64,000 nucleotides of DNA, from positions 1 through 64,000 of the forward strand of contig NZ_JAHKRO010000032.1 of NCBI RefSeq assembly GCF_019396325.1, in the 5' to 3' direction. Below are positions 26,536-35,002 of the stretch, in pieces (position 1 is the stretch's first letter; each line of letters starts with the position of its first letter). A program made the translations under genes and the position numbers. Source of the DNA: Nonomuraea ceibae (GTDB lineage: Bacteria; Actinomycetota; Actinomycetes; Streptosporangiales; Streptosporangiaceae). Below the pieces are notes generated by a model. It made no database searches. It saw only the letters and a list, made by a program, of their open reading frames with translations, and was not told the DNA's origin.

Positions 26536-26949
26536 ATGAGCAGTGTCAGATTGGTCCGCAACCCCCGGCTCACGCAGCAGGTGGACTACGCCTACGCCGC
26601 CGTCGCCGACGCGCCGGTGCGCAACATCTGGGTGGCCGGCGCGTGCCCCCTCGACCTCGACGGCGACACCGTCGCGGCCGGCGACTACGTCGCCCAGACG
26701 CACCAGGTGATGCGCAACCTCGTGATCTCGCTGGAGGAGGTCGGCGCGTCACTGACGGACGTCGCCAAGACCACCGTGTACGTGGCCTCCTCCCGGCAGG
26801 CCGACCTGGTCGCCGCCTGGGAGGTCTATCGGGAGTACATGGGCGAGCACGACGTGCCCAGCACCCTGCTCGGCGTGACCGTGCTCGGTTACGACGACCA
26901 GCTCGTCGAGGTGGAGGCCGTCGCCGTGCTCCCGGGCGCGGGCGGCTGA
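26536..26949 (+). CDS. RidA family protein
   Basis: A 137-residue RidA/YjgF-like protein. Family segments are VRNIWVAGACPLDLDGD, QTHQVMRNLVISLEEVGASL, DVAKTTVYVASSRQADLVAA and VPSTLLGVTVLGYDDQLVEV. Archetypal RidA deaminates reactive enamines using a conserved Arg; the usual C-terminal Arg region (ARxxVEV) reads GYDDQLVEVEA here, so this is an Rid-subfamily member whose deaminase activity is uncertain. It is the second gene of the MarR-controlled operon, 10 nt after the DinB-like gene, with ATGAGGAGC ahead of the start. Confidence 0.83.
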   Translation: MSSVRLVRNPRLTQQVDYAYAAVADAPVRNIWVAGACPLDLDGDTVAAGDYVAQTHQVMRNLVISLEEVGASLTDVAKTTVYVASSRQADLVAAWEVYREYMGEHDVPSTLLGVTVLGYDDQLVEVEAVAVLPGAGG

Positions 26950-26958
26950 GCTCAGAGC

Positions 26959-26996
26959 CCTCGTCGTACGGGCGGAACCACGGCCGTACGACGAGG
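26959..26996. terminator. Stem-loop between convergent RidA and TetR genes
   Basis: CCTCGTCGTACGG (26959-26971) and CCGTACGACGAGG (26984-26996) form a perfect 13-bp stem with a 12-nt loop in the space between convergent genes. No T tract follows, as is common for high-GC actinobacterial terminators. Confidence 0.6.
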
Positions 26997-27026
26997 ACGG
27001 CCAGCGGCAGCGCCGCGAGGGCGCCG

Positions 27027-27650
27027 TCATGTCCGGCGCGGCGGCGGCTTGACCGGCTGCCGGGGGGCGCTCCAGAGCGCGCTCAGCGGCCGCATGCCCT
27101 CCTCGACGTAGTCGGCGATGGGGCGCTCGCCGCCGTCGAGATACCACTGCTCCAGCGCGGCGAAGTAGCCGAAGGCGAGCGCGTTGGCGATCACCCGGGC
27201 CTGCGTCCGGCTCACCTCGCCCGACTCCGCGATCAGCGGGGCGATCCGCTGACCGGCGCGGTCGAGGGTGCCGCAGACGGCCGTGCGCACCGACGGCTCG
27301 GCGAAGAAGTAACGCACCCTGCGCCACGGGCTCCTGCCGGCCGGCGCCGCCTCCCCGGGATCGGGCGCGGCCTCGTAGGCGCGGACGGCGCGCAGCAGGC
27401 TGCCGACGGGGTCGCGCGGATCCAGGAACTCCTTGAGCCTTTCCGGGCTCATGGTGTCGAACTCGTCGGCGACCAGGATGCCCTCCTTGGTGCCGAAGTA
27501 GCGGTAGACGGACGACGGCGACACCTCGGCGGCGGCGGCGATCTCCTCGATCGTGACGGCCCCGAAGCCCTTCTCGTCGAACAGGTCGAGGGCGCTTTCC
27601 TGGATGGCGCGCATGGCCTTGAGCCGCCAGCGTTCGCGTAGCCCGGTCAT
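27027..27650 (-). CDS. TetR/AcrR family transcriptional regulator
   Basis: A 207-residue TetR protein with helix-turn-helix at about residues 32-56 (VTIEEIAAAAEVSPSSVYRY, then FGTKEGILVADEFDTM). A TAGGGT box (27662-27657) ends 6 nt before ATG 27650, so the mRNA is probably leaderless. It diverges from a small membrane protein gene. Two related 21-bp operators (27686-27706 and 27730-27750) lie between them. Confidence 0.9.
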   Translation of the reverse strand: MTGLRERWRLKAMRAIQESALDLFDEKGFGAVTIEEIAAAAEVSPSSVYRYFGTKEGILVADEFDTMSPERLKEFLDPRDPVGSLLRAVRAYEAAPDPGEAAPAGRSPWRRVRYFFAEPSVRTAVCGTLDRAGQRIAPLIAESGEVSRTQARVIANALAFGYFAALEQWYLDGGERPIADYVEEGMRPLSALWSAPRQPVKPPPRRT

Positions 27651-27685
27651 GCCGGCACCCTACCAGGTTCCAGCAAGCTGCTCTC

Positions 27686-27750
27686 TTCTGACATTGACTG
27701 TCTGAAACACGGGACGTACAGTCACATGCTTGAGACAGTGACTGTCTCAA
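27686..27750. promoter_or_regulatory. Two related TetR operators
   Basis: The site at 27730-27750 is a perfect palindrome: TTGAGACAGT, a central G, then the reverse complement. The site at 27686-27706 matches it at 17 of 21 positions. Their centres are 44 bp apart, about four helical turns. Both lie between the divergent TetR and membrane-protein genes. Confidence 0.7.
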
Positions 27751-27769
27751 ACCAAGAAGGGGTAAGACG

Positions 27770-28192
27770 ATGACGAGAGACCGAAGCGCGCTGGCGCTGC
27801 TGTATCTGGGGGCCGGGCTCACCGCCCTGGCCGCCCTCGTCCCGTTCGCGAGCCGGTCACTCCTGGCCGGTCACATCAGGGCGGGCTACCCGTCCTACGG
27901 AACGGGCGCGATCGACGCCGCCGTCACCGCCTACCTGGTGATCCTGGCCACGGCCGGGGCACTGGGGCTGGCCGGCTGGCTCGGCACGGCCTGGGCGGCC
28001 CGCGCGGGCAGGCGGTGGGCCCGCGCGGCGGCGATCGGCCTGCTCGTGGCCGGGGCCTGCGTCGCGGTCGCCGCGCTGACCGTCCGAGACACCTCGGGGG
28101 ACGTGGGGCTCGCGCCGCTGCTGGGCTGGCTGCAGGTCCTGCCGTGCGCGGCCGGACTCGCCGCCGTCGCGCTCTGGAGAAGACCGGCGTGA
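27770..28192 (+). CDS. Small four-helix membrane protein
   Basis: A 140-residue protein with about four transmembrane helices (residues 8-28, 48-72, 82-104 and 112-134). No enzymatic motif is visible. It is divergent from a TetR gene and has that regulator's perfect palindrome upstream, so it is probably the regulated target, perhaps a small transporter partner or membrane-stress protein. An AGAAGGGG ribosome site precedes ATG 27770. The 186 nt that follow hold no convincing gene. Confidence 0.7.
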   Translation: MTRDRSALALLYLGAGLTALAALVPFASRSLLAGHIRAGYPSYGTGAIDAAVTAYLVILATAGALGLAGWLGTAWAARAGRRWARAAAIGLLVAGACVAVAALTVRDTSGDVGLAPLLGWLQVLPCAAGLAAVALWRRPA

Positions 28193-28378
28193 CCGGCCGC
28201 GCGCTCGCCGCCCTCAAGCGCCGGAGCACCGGGCCGGGATCCTGCGCGGCTACGTCACCGCCGCCCCCGGCGCCCGCCCGCACCTGGGGCTCACCCCGAG
28301 GTCACCGATGCGGGAGTTTCACCGGATCGCGCCCGCCCACCCGGTCTTCCGCGTCCACCGGCGCACCCTCCAGCGGGG

Positions 28379-29098
28379 TCAGCCGGCAGGCAGCACGCAG
28401 AACTCGTTGCCGTCGGGGTCGGCCATGACCACCCAGGGGACGTCGCCCTGGCCGAGATCGACCCGCTGCGCGCCGAGCGAGAGAAGGCGGTCCACCTCGG
28501 CCCGCTGGTCGCCGTCCGCGGGCGTGAGGTCGAAGTGCGGCCGGCACTTGCCGTGCTTCTCCTCCACCGGCGGGCCGCCCCAGGCAATCTTGGGGCCGCC
28601 GTGCGGCGAGCGGATCGCGGTCTCCTCGTCCTGGTCCCAGACCAGCGGCCAGCCGAGCGCCTCGCTCCAGAAGTAGCCGACCTGCTGCGAGCCGTCGCAG
28701 GAGAGCGCGCCGATGAACCCGCAGTCGGCGAGGAACTTGTTGCCCGGCTCGATGACGCAGAACTCGTTGCCCTCGGGGTCGGCGAGGACGACGTGCGGAT
28801 CGTCGGGGCTCTGCCCGATGTCGATGTGCCGGCCGCCCAGTTCGAGCGCGCAGGCCACCGTCTCGCGCTGGTTCTCCAGCGAACTGCTGGTCAGGTCGAA
28901 GTGCATCCGGTTCTGGACGGGCTTGTCCTCCTGGGACGGGAGGAACCGCAGCCGGAACCCGGTGTCGTCGGCCGGCAGGAGCGTGATGCCCTCGCGGGGA
29001 TCGTCGGCCGACTCCCAGCCCAGGACTCCGGCCCAGAACCGGGCGAGCCGGACGGGATCGTGGGCGTCGAAGCTGAGCGCGACGAGCTGAGAGGTCAT
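28379..29098 (-). CDS. VOC family protein with two glyoxalase domains
   Basis: A 239-residue tandem VOC protein. Domain 1 has LVALSFDAHDPVRLARFWAG, FRLRFLPSQED, RMHFDLTSSSLENQ and PHVVLADPEGNEFCVIEPGN. Domain 2 repeats the pattern (QVGYFWSEALGWPLVWDQDE, PHFDLTPADGDQ, WVVMADPDGNEFCVLPAG). The repeated DP(E/D)GNEFCV ends carry the metal-ligand Glu. Start MTSQLVALS at 29098 is chosen because a longer frame runs into the intergenic region. Function unknown; such proteins often act as dioxygenases, hydrolases or drug binders. Confidence 0.83.
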   Translation of the reverse strand: MTSQLVALSFDAHDPVRLARFWAGVLGWESADDPREGITLLPADDTGFRLRFLPSQEDKPVQNRMHFDLTSSSLENQRETVACALELGGRHIDIGQSPDDPHVVLADPEGNEFCVIEPGNKFLADCGFIGALSCDGSQQVGYFWSEALGWPLVWDQDEETAIRSPHGGPKIAWGGPPVEEKHGKCRPHFDLTPADGDQRAEVDRLLSLGAQRVDLGQGDVPWVVMADPDGNEFCVLPAG

Positions 29099-29344
29099 CC
29101 CGCGTCTCCAATCAATCAGGTACGGGTCTGTCACGTATGGGCGGATCGCGGCAGCAACGCTAGCCCGCGCCCGAGCCGCCACGCCAACGAATATGCGCCG
29201 GACGGCGACGCACGGTTGGCATGCCTTTGACCAGGACTGGTGAACTCCTTCGTACGGTCACGCGTGTCACGCGGCTCGTGCTGACCGTCCGCCGCCCAGC
29301 ATGTGATGACGTCCTGCTCGCGCGCGTCATCGGGAGGAGTCATC

Positions 29345-31414
29345 ATGAGCGGTGCCGGGGAGCGCGATGGCGACGGTGTCAGCGGGCTGACCTTCGAGGT
29401 GCTGGAGCCCGCGCCCGTCGGGATCGCCGTCACCCTCGGCCACGACCACCGGCTGCTCTACACCAACCGCGGCTACCGGTCGCTGTTCGGCGAGCGCCCG
29501 CTCGGCGTGCCGATCCGGGAGGCGTTCTCCGACCTCGTCAAGAAGGACTACTTCCTGCTGTTCGACCAGGTCTTCGACACCGGTGAGCCGATCGTCGTCA
29601 CCGACATGCCGGGCGATCCGACCCTGCTGACCGAGAGCGGGCAGGAGCGGTTCTTCACGTTCAGCCTGTCCCAGACGACGTTCGACGACCGGCCGCTCGC
29701 CGACCGGCGCGGCGTCCTGGTGATGTGCCTGGAGGTGACGGACCAGGTCGGCTCCGCCCGCGAGATCCAGCACATCGCCGACGAGCGCCGCCGCATCCTG
29801 CGCCGCTACGAGAGCCTGGTACGGGTGAGCGCGCAGATCATCTGGGTGACCGGTCCCCAGGGCGGCGTGAGCGAGCCGAGCCCCGGCTGGGAGCGGGTGA
29901 CCGGGCAGCCGTGGGAGGAGTTCCGCGGCGAGGGCTGGCTGCACGCCCTGCATCCCGACGACCGGGCCGAGGCGGCGCAGTCGTGGCAGCGCGCGCTGGA
30001 GCGGGTGCCCGACCGGTGGGAGCACACCTACCGGCTGCGCACCACGGAGGGCGGCTACCGGCACTTCCAGGTCCGCGCCGTGCCGATCAAGCAGGACGGC
30101 CGGGTGATCGAGTGGGTGGGGAGCTGCACGGACATCGAGGAGCAGTGGCAGGCGCAGCGCCGCCTGCGCCTGCTGAGCCGGGCCGCCGAGGCGATGGCCA
30201 ACCGCACGTCCGTGGAGGAGATGCTCGGCGCCCTGGCCGACGTCATCGTGCCCGAGCTCGCCGACGGCTGCGGCGTCCACCTGGTGACCGATCTGGCGGA
30301 GGGGCTGGCGGGGGAGACGACGCTGGTCGTCGAGCGGGTGGCGACGGCGGCGGGCCCCGGGCTGCCGCGCATGCCGCGCTTCAGCGCCCAGCGGCTGCCG
30401 TCCGACGCGCGGTTCGTGCGCGCGGTGCGCCAGGCCAGGCCGTTCCTGGAGACGTTCCCGCCGGGCTCGCCGCCGCCCGACCTCGGCCCGGCGGGCACCC
30501 GGACCTGGCTGGAGCTCAGCCACGCCAACAGCCTGGCGATCCTGCCGGTGTCGGTCAACGGCACGGTCGCCGCCGTGGTCACCGCGGCGACCTGCGGCGA
30601 CCGCCCGCCGATCGGCCGGGCCGGGATCGACCTGCTGCGGCAGATCTTCGAGCAGGCCCACGACGCGCTGCAGAACGTCATGCACTTCCAGCGGACCCGC
30701 CAGATCGCCTTCGCCCTGCAGCACAGCCTGCTCGCGGACCCGCCGCGCGTGCCCGGCCTGCTGATCACCGCCCGCTACCGGCCCAGCCTGGCCGCCGCCG
30801 AGGTGGGCGGCGACTGGTACGACTCGTTCGTGCTGCCGGACGGCGCGACCGTGCTCGCCATCGGCGACGTGGCCGGGCACGACCTGCGCGCCGCCGTGGC
30901 GATGGGCCAGCTCCGCAACATGCTGCGCGGCATGGTGGTCGACCGGCGCGAGCCGCCGGGGGAGATCCTGTCCCGGCTCAACATGGCGACCGAGACGCTG
31001 TACGGCGACGAGACGGCGACCTGCGTGCTGGCCAGGATCGAGCCGCACGACGGCGGCCACCGGCTCAACTACGCGGTCGCCGGGCACCCGCCGCCGCTGC
31101 TGGTCACGTACGCGGGCGAGGGGCGTTTCCTGACGGCGGGGGCCAACCCCCTGCTCGGCGTGCCCTACCCCCGCGAGTACGTCTCGGCGCGCGAGCCGCT
31201 GCCCCCGGGGGCGACGCTGCTCCTCTACACCGACGGCCTGGTGGAGCGGCCGGGGGAGAACCTCGACGACGGCCTGGCCCGGCTGAGCGAGCACGCGGGC
31301 GAGCTGGCGCGGGCGCCGCTGGAGCAGTTCTGCGACGAGGTGCTGAGCCGCATGCCGGTCTCCGGGCAGGACGACGTCGCCATGATCGCGCTGCGCATGC
31401 CCGGCCCCGGCTAG
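29345..31414 (+). CDS. PAS-PAS-GAF-PP2C (SpoIIE/RsbU-type) sensor phosphatase
   Basis: 689 residues. Two PAS domains (about 15-130 and 145-265; the second ends with HTYRLRTTEGGYRHFQVRAV) are followed by a GAF domain (about 280-440) and a SpoIIE-type PP2C phosphatase (about 455-685) with EVGGDWYDSF, IGDVAGHDLRAAVAMGQ, YAVAGHPPPLL, LLLYTDGLVE and QDDVAMIAL metal-site motifs. Such proteins dephosphorylate anti-anti-sigma factors in partner-switching stress pathways. No kinase or STAS partner is encoded nearby. GGGAGGAG precedes ATG 29345, which sets the start against an upstream ATG at 29303. Confidence 0.92.
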   Translation: MSGAGERDGDGVSGLTFEVLEPAPVGIAVTLGHDHRLLYTNRGYRSLFGERPLGVPIREAFSDLVKKDYFLLFDQVFDTGEPIVVTDMPGDPTLLTESGQERFFTFSLSQTTFDDRPLADRRGVLVMCLEVTDQVGSAREIQHIADERRRILRRYESLVRVSAQIIWVTGPQGGVSEPSPGWERVTGQPWEEFRGEGWLHALHPDDRAEAAQSWQRALERVPDRWEHTYRLRTTEGGYRHFQVRAVPIKQDGRVIEWVGSCTDIEEQWQAQRRLRLLSRAAEAMANRTSVEEMLGALADVIVPELADGCGVHLVTDLAEGLAGETTLVVERVATAAGPGLPRMPRFSAQRLPSDARFVRAVRQARPFLETFPPGSPPPDLGPAGTRTWLELSHANSLAILPVSVNGTVAAVVTAATCGDRPPIGRAGIDLLRQIFEQAHDALQNVMHFQRTRQIAFALQHSLLADPPRVPGLLITARYRPSLAAAEVGGDWYDSFVLPDGATVLAIGDVAGHDLRAAVAMGQLRNMLRGMVVDRREPPGEILSRLNMATETLYGDETATCVLARIEPHDGGHRLNYAVAGHPPPLLVTYAGEGRFLTAGANPLLGVPYPREYVSAREPLPPGATLLLYTDGLVERPGENLDDGLARLSEHAGELARAPLEQFCDEVLSRMPVSGQDDVAMIALRMPGPG

Positions 31415-31767
31415 CGGGACGGTCGGGCGTCGCCGTCGTCGACGGCCTTGGCGGCCCGGACGCCGGCCACGCCGCCCGCCACGGTCATCACGAGCAGGCC
31501 GGCGATCGTCACGTAGGCGGCGGTGACCTGCCCGGACGGCATGAGCCACACGGCCGCGCCGCCGGCCAGCCCAATGCCGCCCGCGACCAGCATGGGGACG
31601 CCGGCGGCCTTGTTGGCGGCCCGGAAGGCGGCCTCGCTGCGCATCGTGCCGGGGGTGCGGACGCCGACGGCGCCGTTGCGGGGCAGCCGCTCGGTCAGGC
31701 CGAGGAAGCCGGTGACGACCACGGTGAGGCCTCCGGCCGCGAGCACGTACGGGAGGATCTCCACCAT
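31411..31767 (-). CDS. SdpI-family-like small membrane protein
   Basis: 118 residues with three predicted transmembrane helices (about 5-22, 52-72 and 84-104). The segment LPRNGAVGVRTPGTMRSEAA followed by FRAANKAAG is the conserved loop of the SdpI/YhfL-like family. SdpI in Bacillus is an immunity and signal-transducing membrane protein; the function here is not implied by that. The stop overlaps the convergent phosphatase gene by 4 nt (31411-31414). Confidence 0.75.
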   Translation of the reverse strand: MVEILPYVLAAGGLTVVVTGFLGLTERLPRNGAVGVRTPGTMRSEAAFRAANKAAGVPMLVAGGIGLAGGAAVWLMPSGQVTAAYVTIAGLLVMTVAGGVAGVRAAKAVDDGDARPSR

Positions 31768-31800
31768 TCGATCGTAAAGCGGGGCGAAGGCCCGTACCAG

Positions 31801-32646
31801 TCACAGATCCCTGTGCTGGAAGGACACCGCGGTGAGCGCCCACATCATCGCCACCCACGCCGCCGCCCACCCGAGGTAGGCGGCCGAGAGCGGCGCCTCG
31901 CCCAGGAACGGGAAGCCGTCGAACTCGGCGCCGAACCGCGCCAGGACCACCGGGTCCTGCAAGGCGTGCATGGCGCCGCGCCACAGCCCGTCGGTGGGCA
32001 GCAGCATCCGCGAGACGGCGCCGACGCGCGCGACGCCGTCGTTGCCGAGCGCCTCGCCGATGCCGCCCACCACCCCGGCGACCCAGGTGGCGCCGAACAG
32101 CCCCACCGCGACGACGCCGGAGGCCATCGGCGAGACGACCGTGGCCAGCAGCAGGCCCAGCGTGAGCAGCACGACCGTCTGCCCGGCGAGCAGCGCCAGG
32201 GCGGTCGCCGGTCGCGGCGGCCAGTAGCCGACCGTCGCCAGGACGACGAGGCACTGCGCCAGCCCGGCGAGCACGACGAAGCCGCTGCCGAACGCGGCCA
32301 GGCCCAGCCACTTGCCCAGCAGCACCGCCGAGCGGCGGACCGGCCGGGCCAGCACCGCGAGCGCGATGCCCGACTCGGTCTCGCCCGACAGCGTGGGCCC
32401 GGCGAGGAAGGCGGTGCCGAGCGCCGCGATCAGGCTGAGGCCGAACATCACCAGGTTGAGCAGCTGGGAGGCAGCCAGCCTGGCCTGGCCGCTGGTGAGC
32501 GTGCCGAGGCCGCTCTCCGCCGCCAGCCGGGAGAACCCCCAGCCGCTCAGCAGGAGCAGCGCGGCCGTGAGCACGACGACGGCCAGCAGCGCGCGCCGCC
32601 GGGAGGCCTCGCGCAGGGTGAGCGCGGCGACTGTGAGGACCGTCAT
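31801..32646 (-). CDS. ABC-2 type transporter permease
   Basis: 281 residues with six predicted transmembrane helices (TLREASRRRALLAVVVLTAA at the start, then LLNLVMFGLSLIAALGTAFL, LLGKWLGLAAFGSGFVVLAG, LLAGQTVVLLTLGLLLATVV and a final C-terminal segment). It resembles NosY-type permeases. ATG 32646 overlaps the stop of the ATPase gene (ATGA, 32643-32646), so it is the third gene of a translationally coupled operon. The substrate is unknown. Confidence 0.82.
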   Translation of the reverse strand: MTVLTVAALTLREASRRRALLAVVVLTAALLLLSGWGFSRLAAESGLGTLTSGQARLAASQLLNLVMFGLSLIAALGTAFLAGPTLSGETESGIALAVLARPVRRSAVLLGKWLGLAAFGSGFVVLAGLAQCLVVLATVGYWPPRPATALALLAGQTVVLLTLGLLLATVVSPMASGVVAVGLFGATWVAGVVGGIGEALGNDGVARVGAVSRMLLPTDGLWRGAMHALQDPVVLARFGAEFDGFPFLGEAPLSAAYLGWAAAWVAMMWALTAVSFQHRDL

Positions 32647-33581
32647 GCGGCGTCCTCCTGACCGGCCCGCAGGATGCCGAGCAGGCGCTCCTCCAGGCTG
32701 ACGCGCGCCGGCTCGACCGCGTGCACGCGCACGCCGAGCGCGACCAGGTCGCGCACCAGCTCAGGGACGGCCGCCTCGTCGTCGCCGGCCGGCAGCGCCA
32801 CGGTGAACCCGTCGCCGTCCCGCCGCACGTCCCCGGTCGCGGCCAGCCGCGCCTGCGCCTCGGGGGAGAGGTCCGTCAGGCGCAGCCGCAGCTCGCGCCG
32901 CCCGAGCAACTCGCCGAGGGTCCCGGACGCGGCGACCCGGCCCCGGTCGAGGATGACGACGCGGTCGCAGACCCGTTCGACCTCGCCGATGAGGTGCGAG
33001 TTGAGCAGCACGGCGACGCCGCGCGCCTTCAGCGCCAGGACGATGTCGCGCACGTCGGCGCGGCCGAGCGGGTCCAGCGCGCTGGTCGGCTCGTCCAGGA
33101 TCACCAGCTCGGGCCGGGCCACCAGGGCGACCGCCAGGCCGAGCCGCTGCTGCATCCCCTTGGAGAAGCCGCCCACGCGGTCGGCGGCGCGCTCGCCCAG
33201 CCCGACGAGGGACAGGCAGTCGTGCCGCTCCGGCGCGGGCACGGTGACGCCCGCCAGCCTGACGTGGAGGGCCAGCACCTCGGCCGCGCTCAGCCAGGGC
33301 TGGTAGCGGAAGAGCTCCGGCAGGTAGCCGACGCGGGCGCGGGAGGCGGGATCGCCCGCGGGCCGGCCGAGCAGCACCGCCTCGCCCGCGTCGGGGCGGA
33401 CCAGGCCGAGCAGCATTTTGATCACCGTGGACTTGCCGGCGCCGTTCGGGCCGAGCAGCCCGACCACCTCGCCGCGGCCCACCTCCAGCGACACGTCCTC
33501 GACGGCGGGCCGCCTGCCGTAGCGCCTGCGCAGGCCCGAGCACCGCACGGCGGGCGGGCTCGGCGGCGTGCCGCCGGTCAT
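32643..33581 (-). CDS. ABC transporter ATP-binding protein
   Basis: 312 residues with Walker A GPNGAGKST (about residue 45), signature FSKGMQQRL, Walker B LVILDEPTSALDP and switch His in LLNSHLIGEVE. The C-terminal 90 residues form an extra domain seen in drug or copper (NosF-like) exporters. The LSGGQ signature is replaced by FSKGM, a variant common in this subfamily. ATGA overlaps link it to the exported protein upstream (33578-33581) and to the permease downstream. Confidence 0.88.
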   Translation of the reverse strand: MTGGTPPSPPAVRCSGLRRRYGRRPAVEDVSLEVGRGEVVGLLGPNGAGKSTVIKMLLGLVRPDAGEAVLLGRPAGDPASRARVGYLPELFRYQPWLSAAEVLALHVRLAGVTVPAPERHDCLSLVGLGERAADRVGGFSKGMQQRLGLAVALVARPELVILDEPTSALDPLGRADVRDIVLALKARGVAVLLNSHLIGEVERVCDRVVILDRGRVAASGTLGELLGRRELRLRLTDLSPEAQARLAATGDVRRDGDGFTVALPAGDDEAAVPELVRDLVALGVRVHAVEPARVSLEERLLGILRAGQEDAA

Positions 33582-34435
33582 CGGAGGTCCCCGGCGACCG
33601 CCAGCACCTCGGCGGCGTCCAGCGCGCCCGCCACGGCGGTCACCACGCCGCCGTCCACCCACACGACGGCCGCCAGCGTCCGGTCGCGGGTGGCGATCAC
33701 CGTGGCCGGCACCCCGTGCACGCTCGCCCGGGAGGTGGTGAACCGCCCGGCCGGCACGGGCAGCGGCAGGGTGTCCCGCTCCGGGCCGAACGCGCGCAGC
33801 AGCGCGGCGGCCTCGTCCGGCAGGCCGGGCAGCGTCAGCAGGTAGTCGCGCACGCTCGCGTACGGGACGCCGGACGACAGCGCGCGGGGCGCGACGGCGC
33901 GGCCGACGACGAGGGCGGGCACCCCGGCGGGCTGCGACCAGATCCCGGCCACACCGGGCCCGGCGACCAGGCGCACCCGCTGCCCGTCCAGCCCCGGCGG
34001 GGGCGGCGGCAGCGGCTGCCCGGCCTCGGCGGCGGCCTTGCCGGCCCGGTCCGCGGAGAACGTGAACGTCGCGGTCATCTCGCCCACGACCTGGTGGACG
34101 GGCTCGCCGGCGACGCCGCGCGGCAGCGTGCGCACCACGGGCACGTCGAGCCCGGTGCGCGCCTTGGCGGCCGCCGCGTCCGGGACCTCGCGCGGCCCGT
34201 CGCCGCCGGTCACGACGACGTCGCCGTACGTGCTCAGGTCGGGCAGGGCGACGAGGTCGGCGGCGCCGACACCGACCGGCTCGATCCGCTCGGTCCGGAA
34301 GATCGGCACCCAGTCGTTGGCGGCGGCCGTGCCCGCGCCCGCCAGGACGACGGCGACGGCGAGCGCGGCGGCCACGGGGCTGCGCAGGACGGCCCGGACG
34401 GCGCGCCGGGGCGGGTGTTCTGTGGGATGACGCAT
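33578..34435 (-). CDS. Exported membrane-anchored protein of unknown function, ABC operon
   Basis: 285 residues: a cationic N-terminus and a hydrophobic segment at about 21-38 (PVAAALAVAVVLAGAGTAAA), then an extracytoplasmic domain beginning DWVPIFRTERIEPV. The C-terminal part (RFTTSRASVHGVPATVIATR, AAVVWVDGGVVTAVAG) resembles DUF4367-like or anti-sigma-associated exported domains, but not clearly enough to name. AAGGAG lies 10 nt before ATG 34435. It is the first gene of the ABC operon and could gate or sense for the transporter. Confidence 0.68.
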   Translation of the reverse strand: MRHPTEHPPRRAVRAVLRSPVAAALAVAVVLAGAGTAAANDWVPIFRTERIEPVGVGAADLVALPDLSTYGDVVVTGGDGPREVPDAAAAKARTGLDVPVVRTLPRGVAGEPVHQVVGEMTATFTFSADRAGKAAAEAGQPLPPPPPGLDGQRVRLVAGPGVAGIWSQPAGVPALVVGRAVAPRALSSGVPYASVRDYLLTLPGLPDEAAALLRAFGPERDTLPLPVPAGRFTTSRASVHGVPATVIATRDRTLAAVVWVDGGVVTAVAGALDAAEVLAVAGDLR

Positions 34436-34606
34436 GACGGTTCGGCTCCTTGTCCCCTCGGCCACGGCGTCATCAAAGCAGACGGGTTTGCGGGCGCCGC
34501 GCAGCCTGTGTGCGGGTCCTGTGCAGGTCGTGCGCGCTTACGGAGTAGTTAACCCTGGCCATATCTGCAACCATCTAACGTCCTAGAACACTAGATAAAT
34601 GGAGAA

Positions 34607-35002
34607 ATGGTGATCGAGTTCTACCTGGACGCCAAGTCCGGCCTCGCGCCCTACCAGCAGATCGTCCAGCAGGTACGGCACGCGCTCCGGCTGGGGCTGC
34701 TCCACGAAGGCGACCAGCTCCCGACCCTCAAGGAGGTCGTGGCGCAGTTGGCGATCAACGCCAACACCGTCCTCAAGGCGTACCGGGAGCTCGAGCACGA
34801 GGGCCTGGTCGCCGCCCGGCCGGGCGTCGGGACGTTCGTGACGGCGACGCTCACCGGCACGTCGCTGGCCGCGCACGGCCCGCTGCGGCTGGAGCTGCGG
34901 CACTGGCTGGCCAAGGCGCGCCGAGCCGGGCTCGACGACGAGAGCATCGAGGCCCTCTTCATGACCACATTCAGGACCGCCGCACAGGAGGACATCGCGT
35001 GA
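34607..35002 (+). CDS. GntR family (YtrA-type) transcriptional regulator
   Basis: 131 residues, the short YtrA form: a winged helix (APYQQIVQQVRHALRLGLLH, LPTLKEVVAQLAINANTVLK, AYRELEHEGLVAARPGVGTF) with only a short C-terminal dimer helix. YtrA proteins repress adjacent ABC transporter operons, often in response to cell-envelope stress. It is the first gene of a five-gene operon and overlaps the ATPase by GTGA (34999-35002). CTAG-AACA-CTAG (34583-34594) just upstream is a possible operator. GGAG sits close to ATG 34607; GTG 34610 is also possible. Confidence 0.88.
   Translation: MVIEFYLDAKSGLAPYQQIVQQVRHALRLGLLHEGDQLPTLKEVVAQLAINANTVLKAYRELEHEGLVAARPGVGTFVTATLTGTSLAAHGPLRLELRHWLAKARRAGLDDESIEALFMTTFRTAAQEDIA

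Noticed and set aside
28193-28378. Possible small gene between the membrane protein and the two-domain VOC gene
   Set aside because: Frames are short, lack a start signal and show no family similarity.
29126-29300. TGTCACG sites upstream of the PAS-GAF-PP2C gene as ECF41 promoters
   Set aside because: No CGTC/CATC at 16 nt; one candidate has a 14-nt spacer.
29327-32311. 994-codon open frame on the minus strand opposite the PP2C phosphatase
   Set aside because: Antisense shadow of a multi-domain phosphatase; no family motif.
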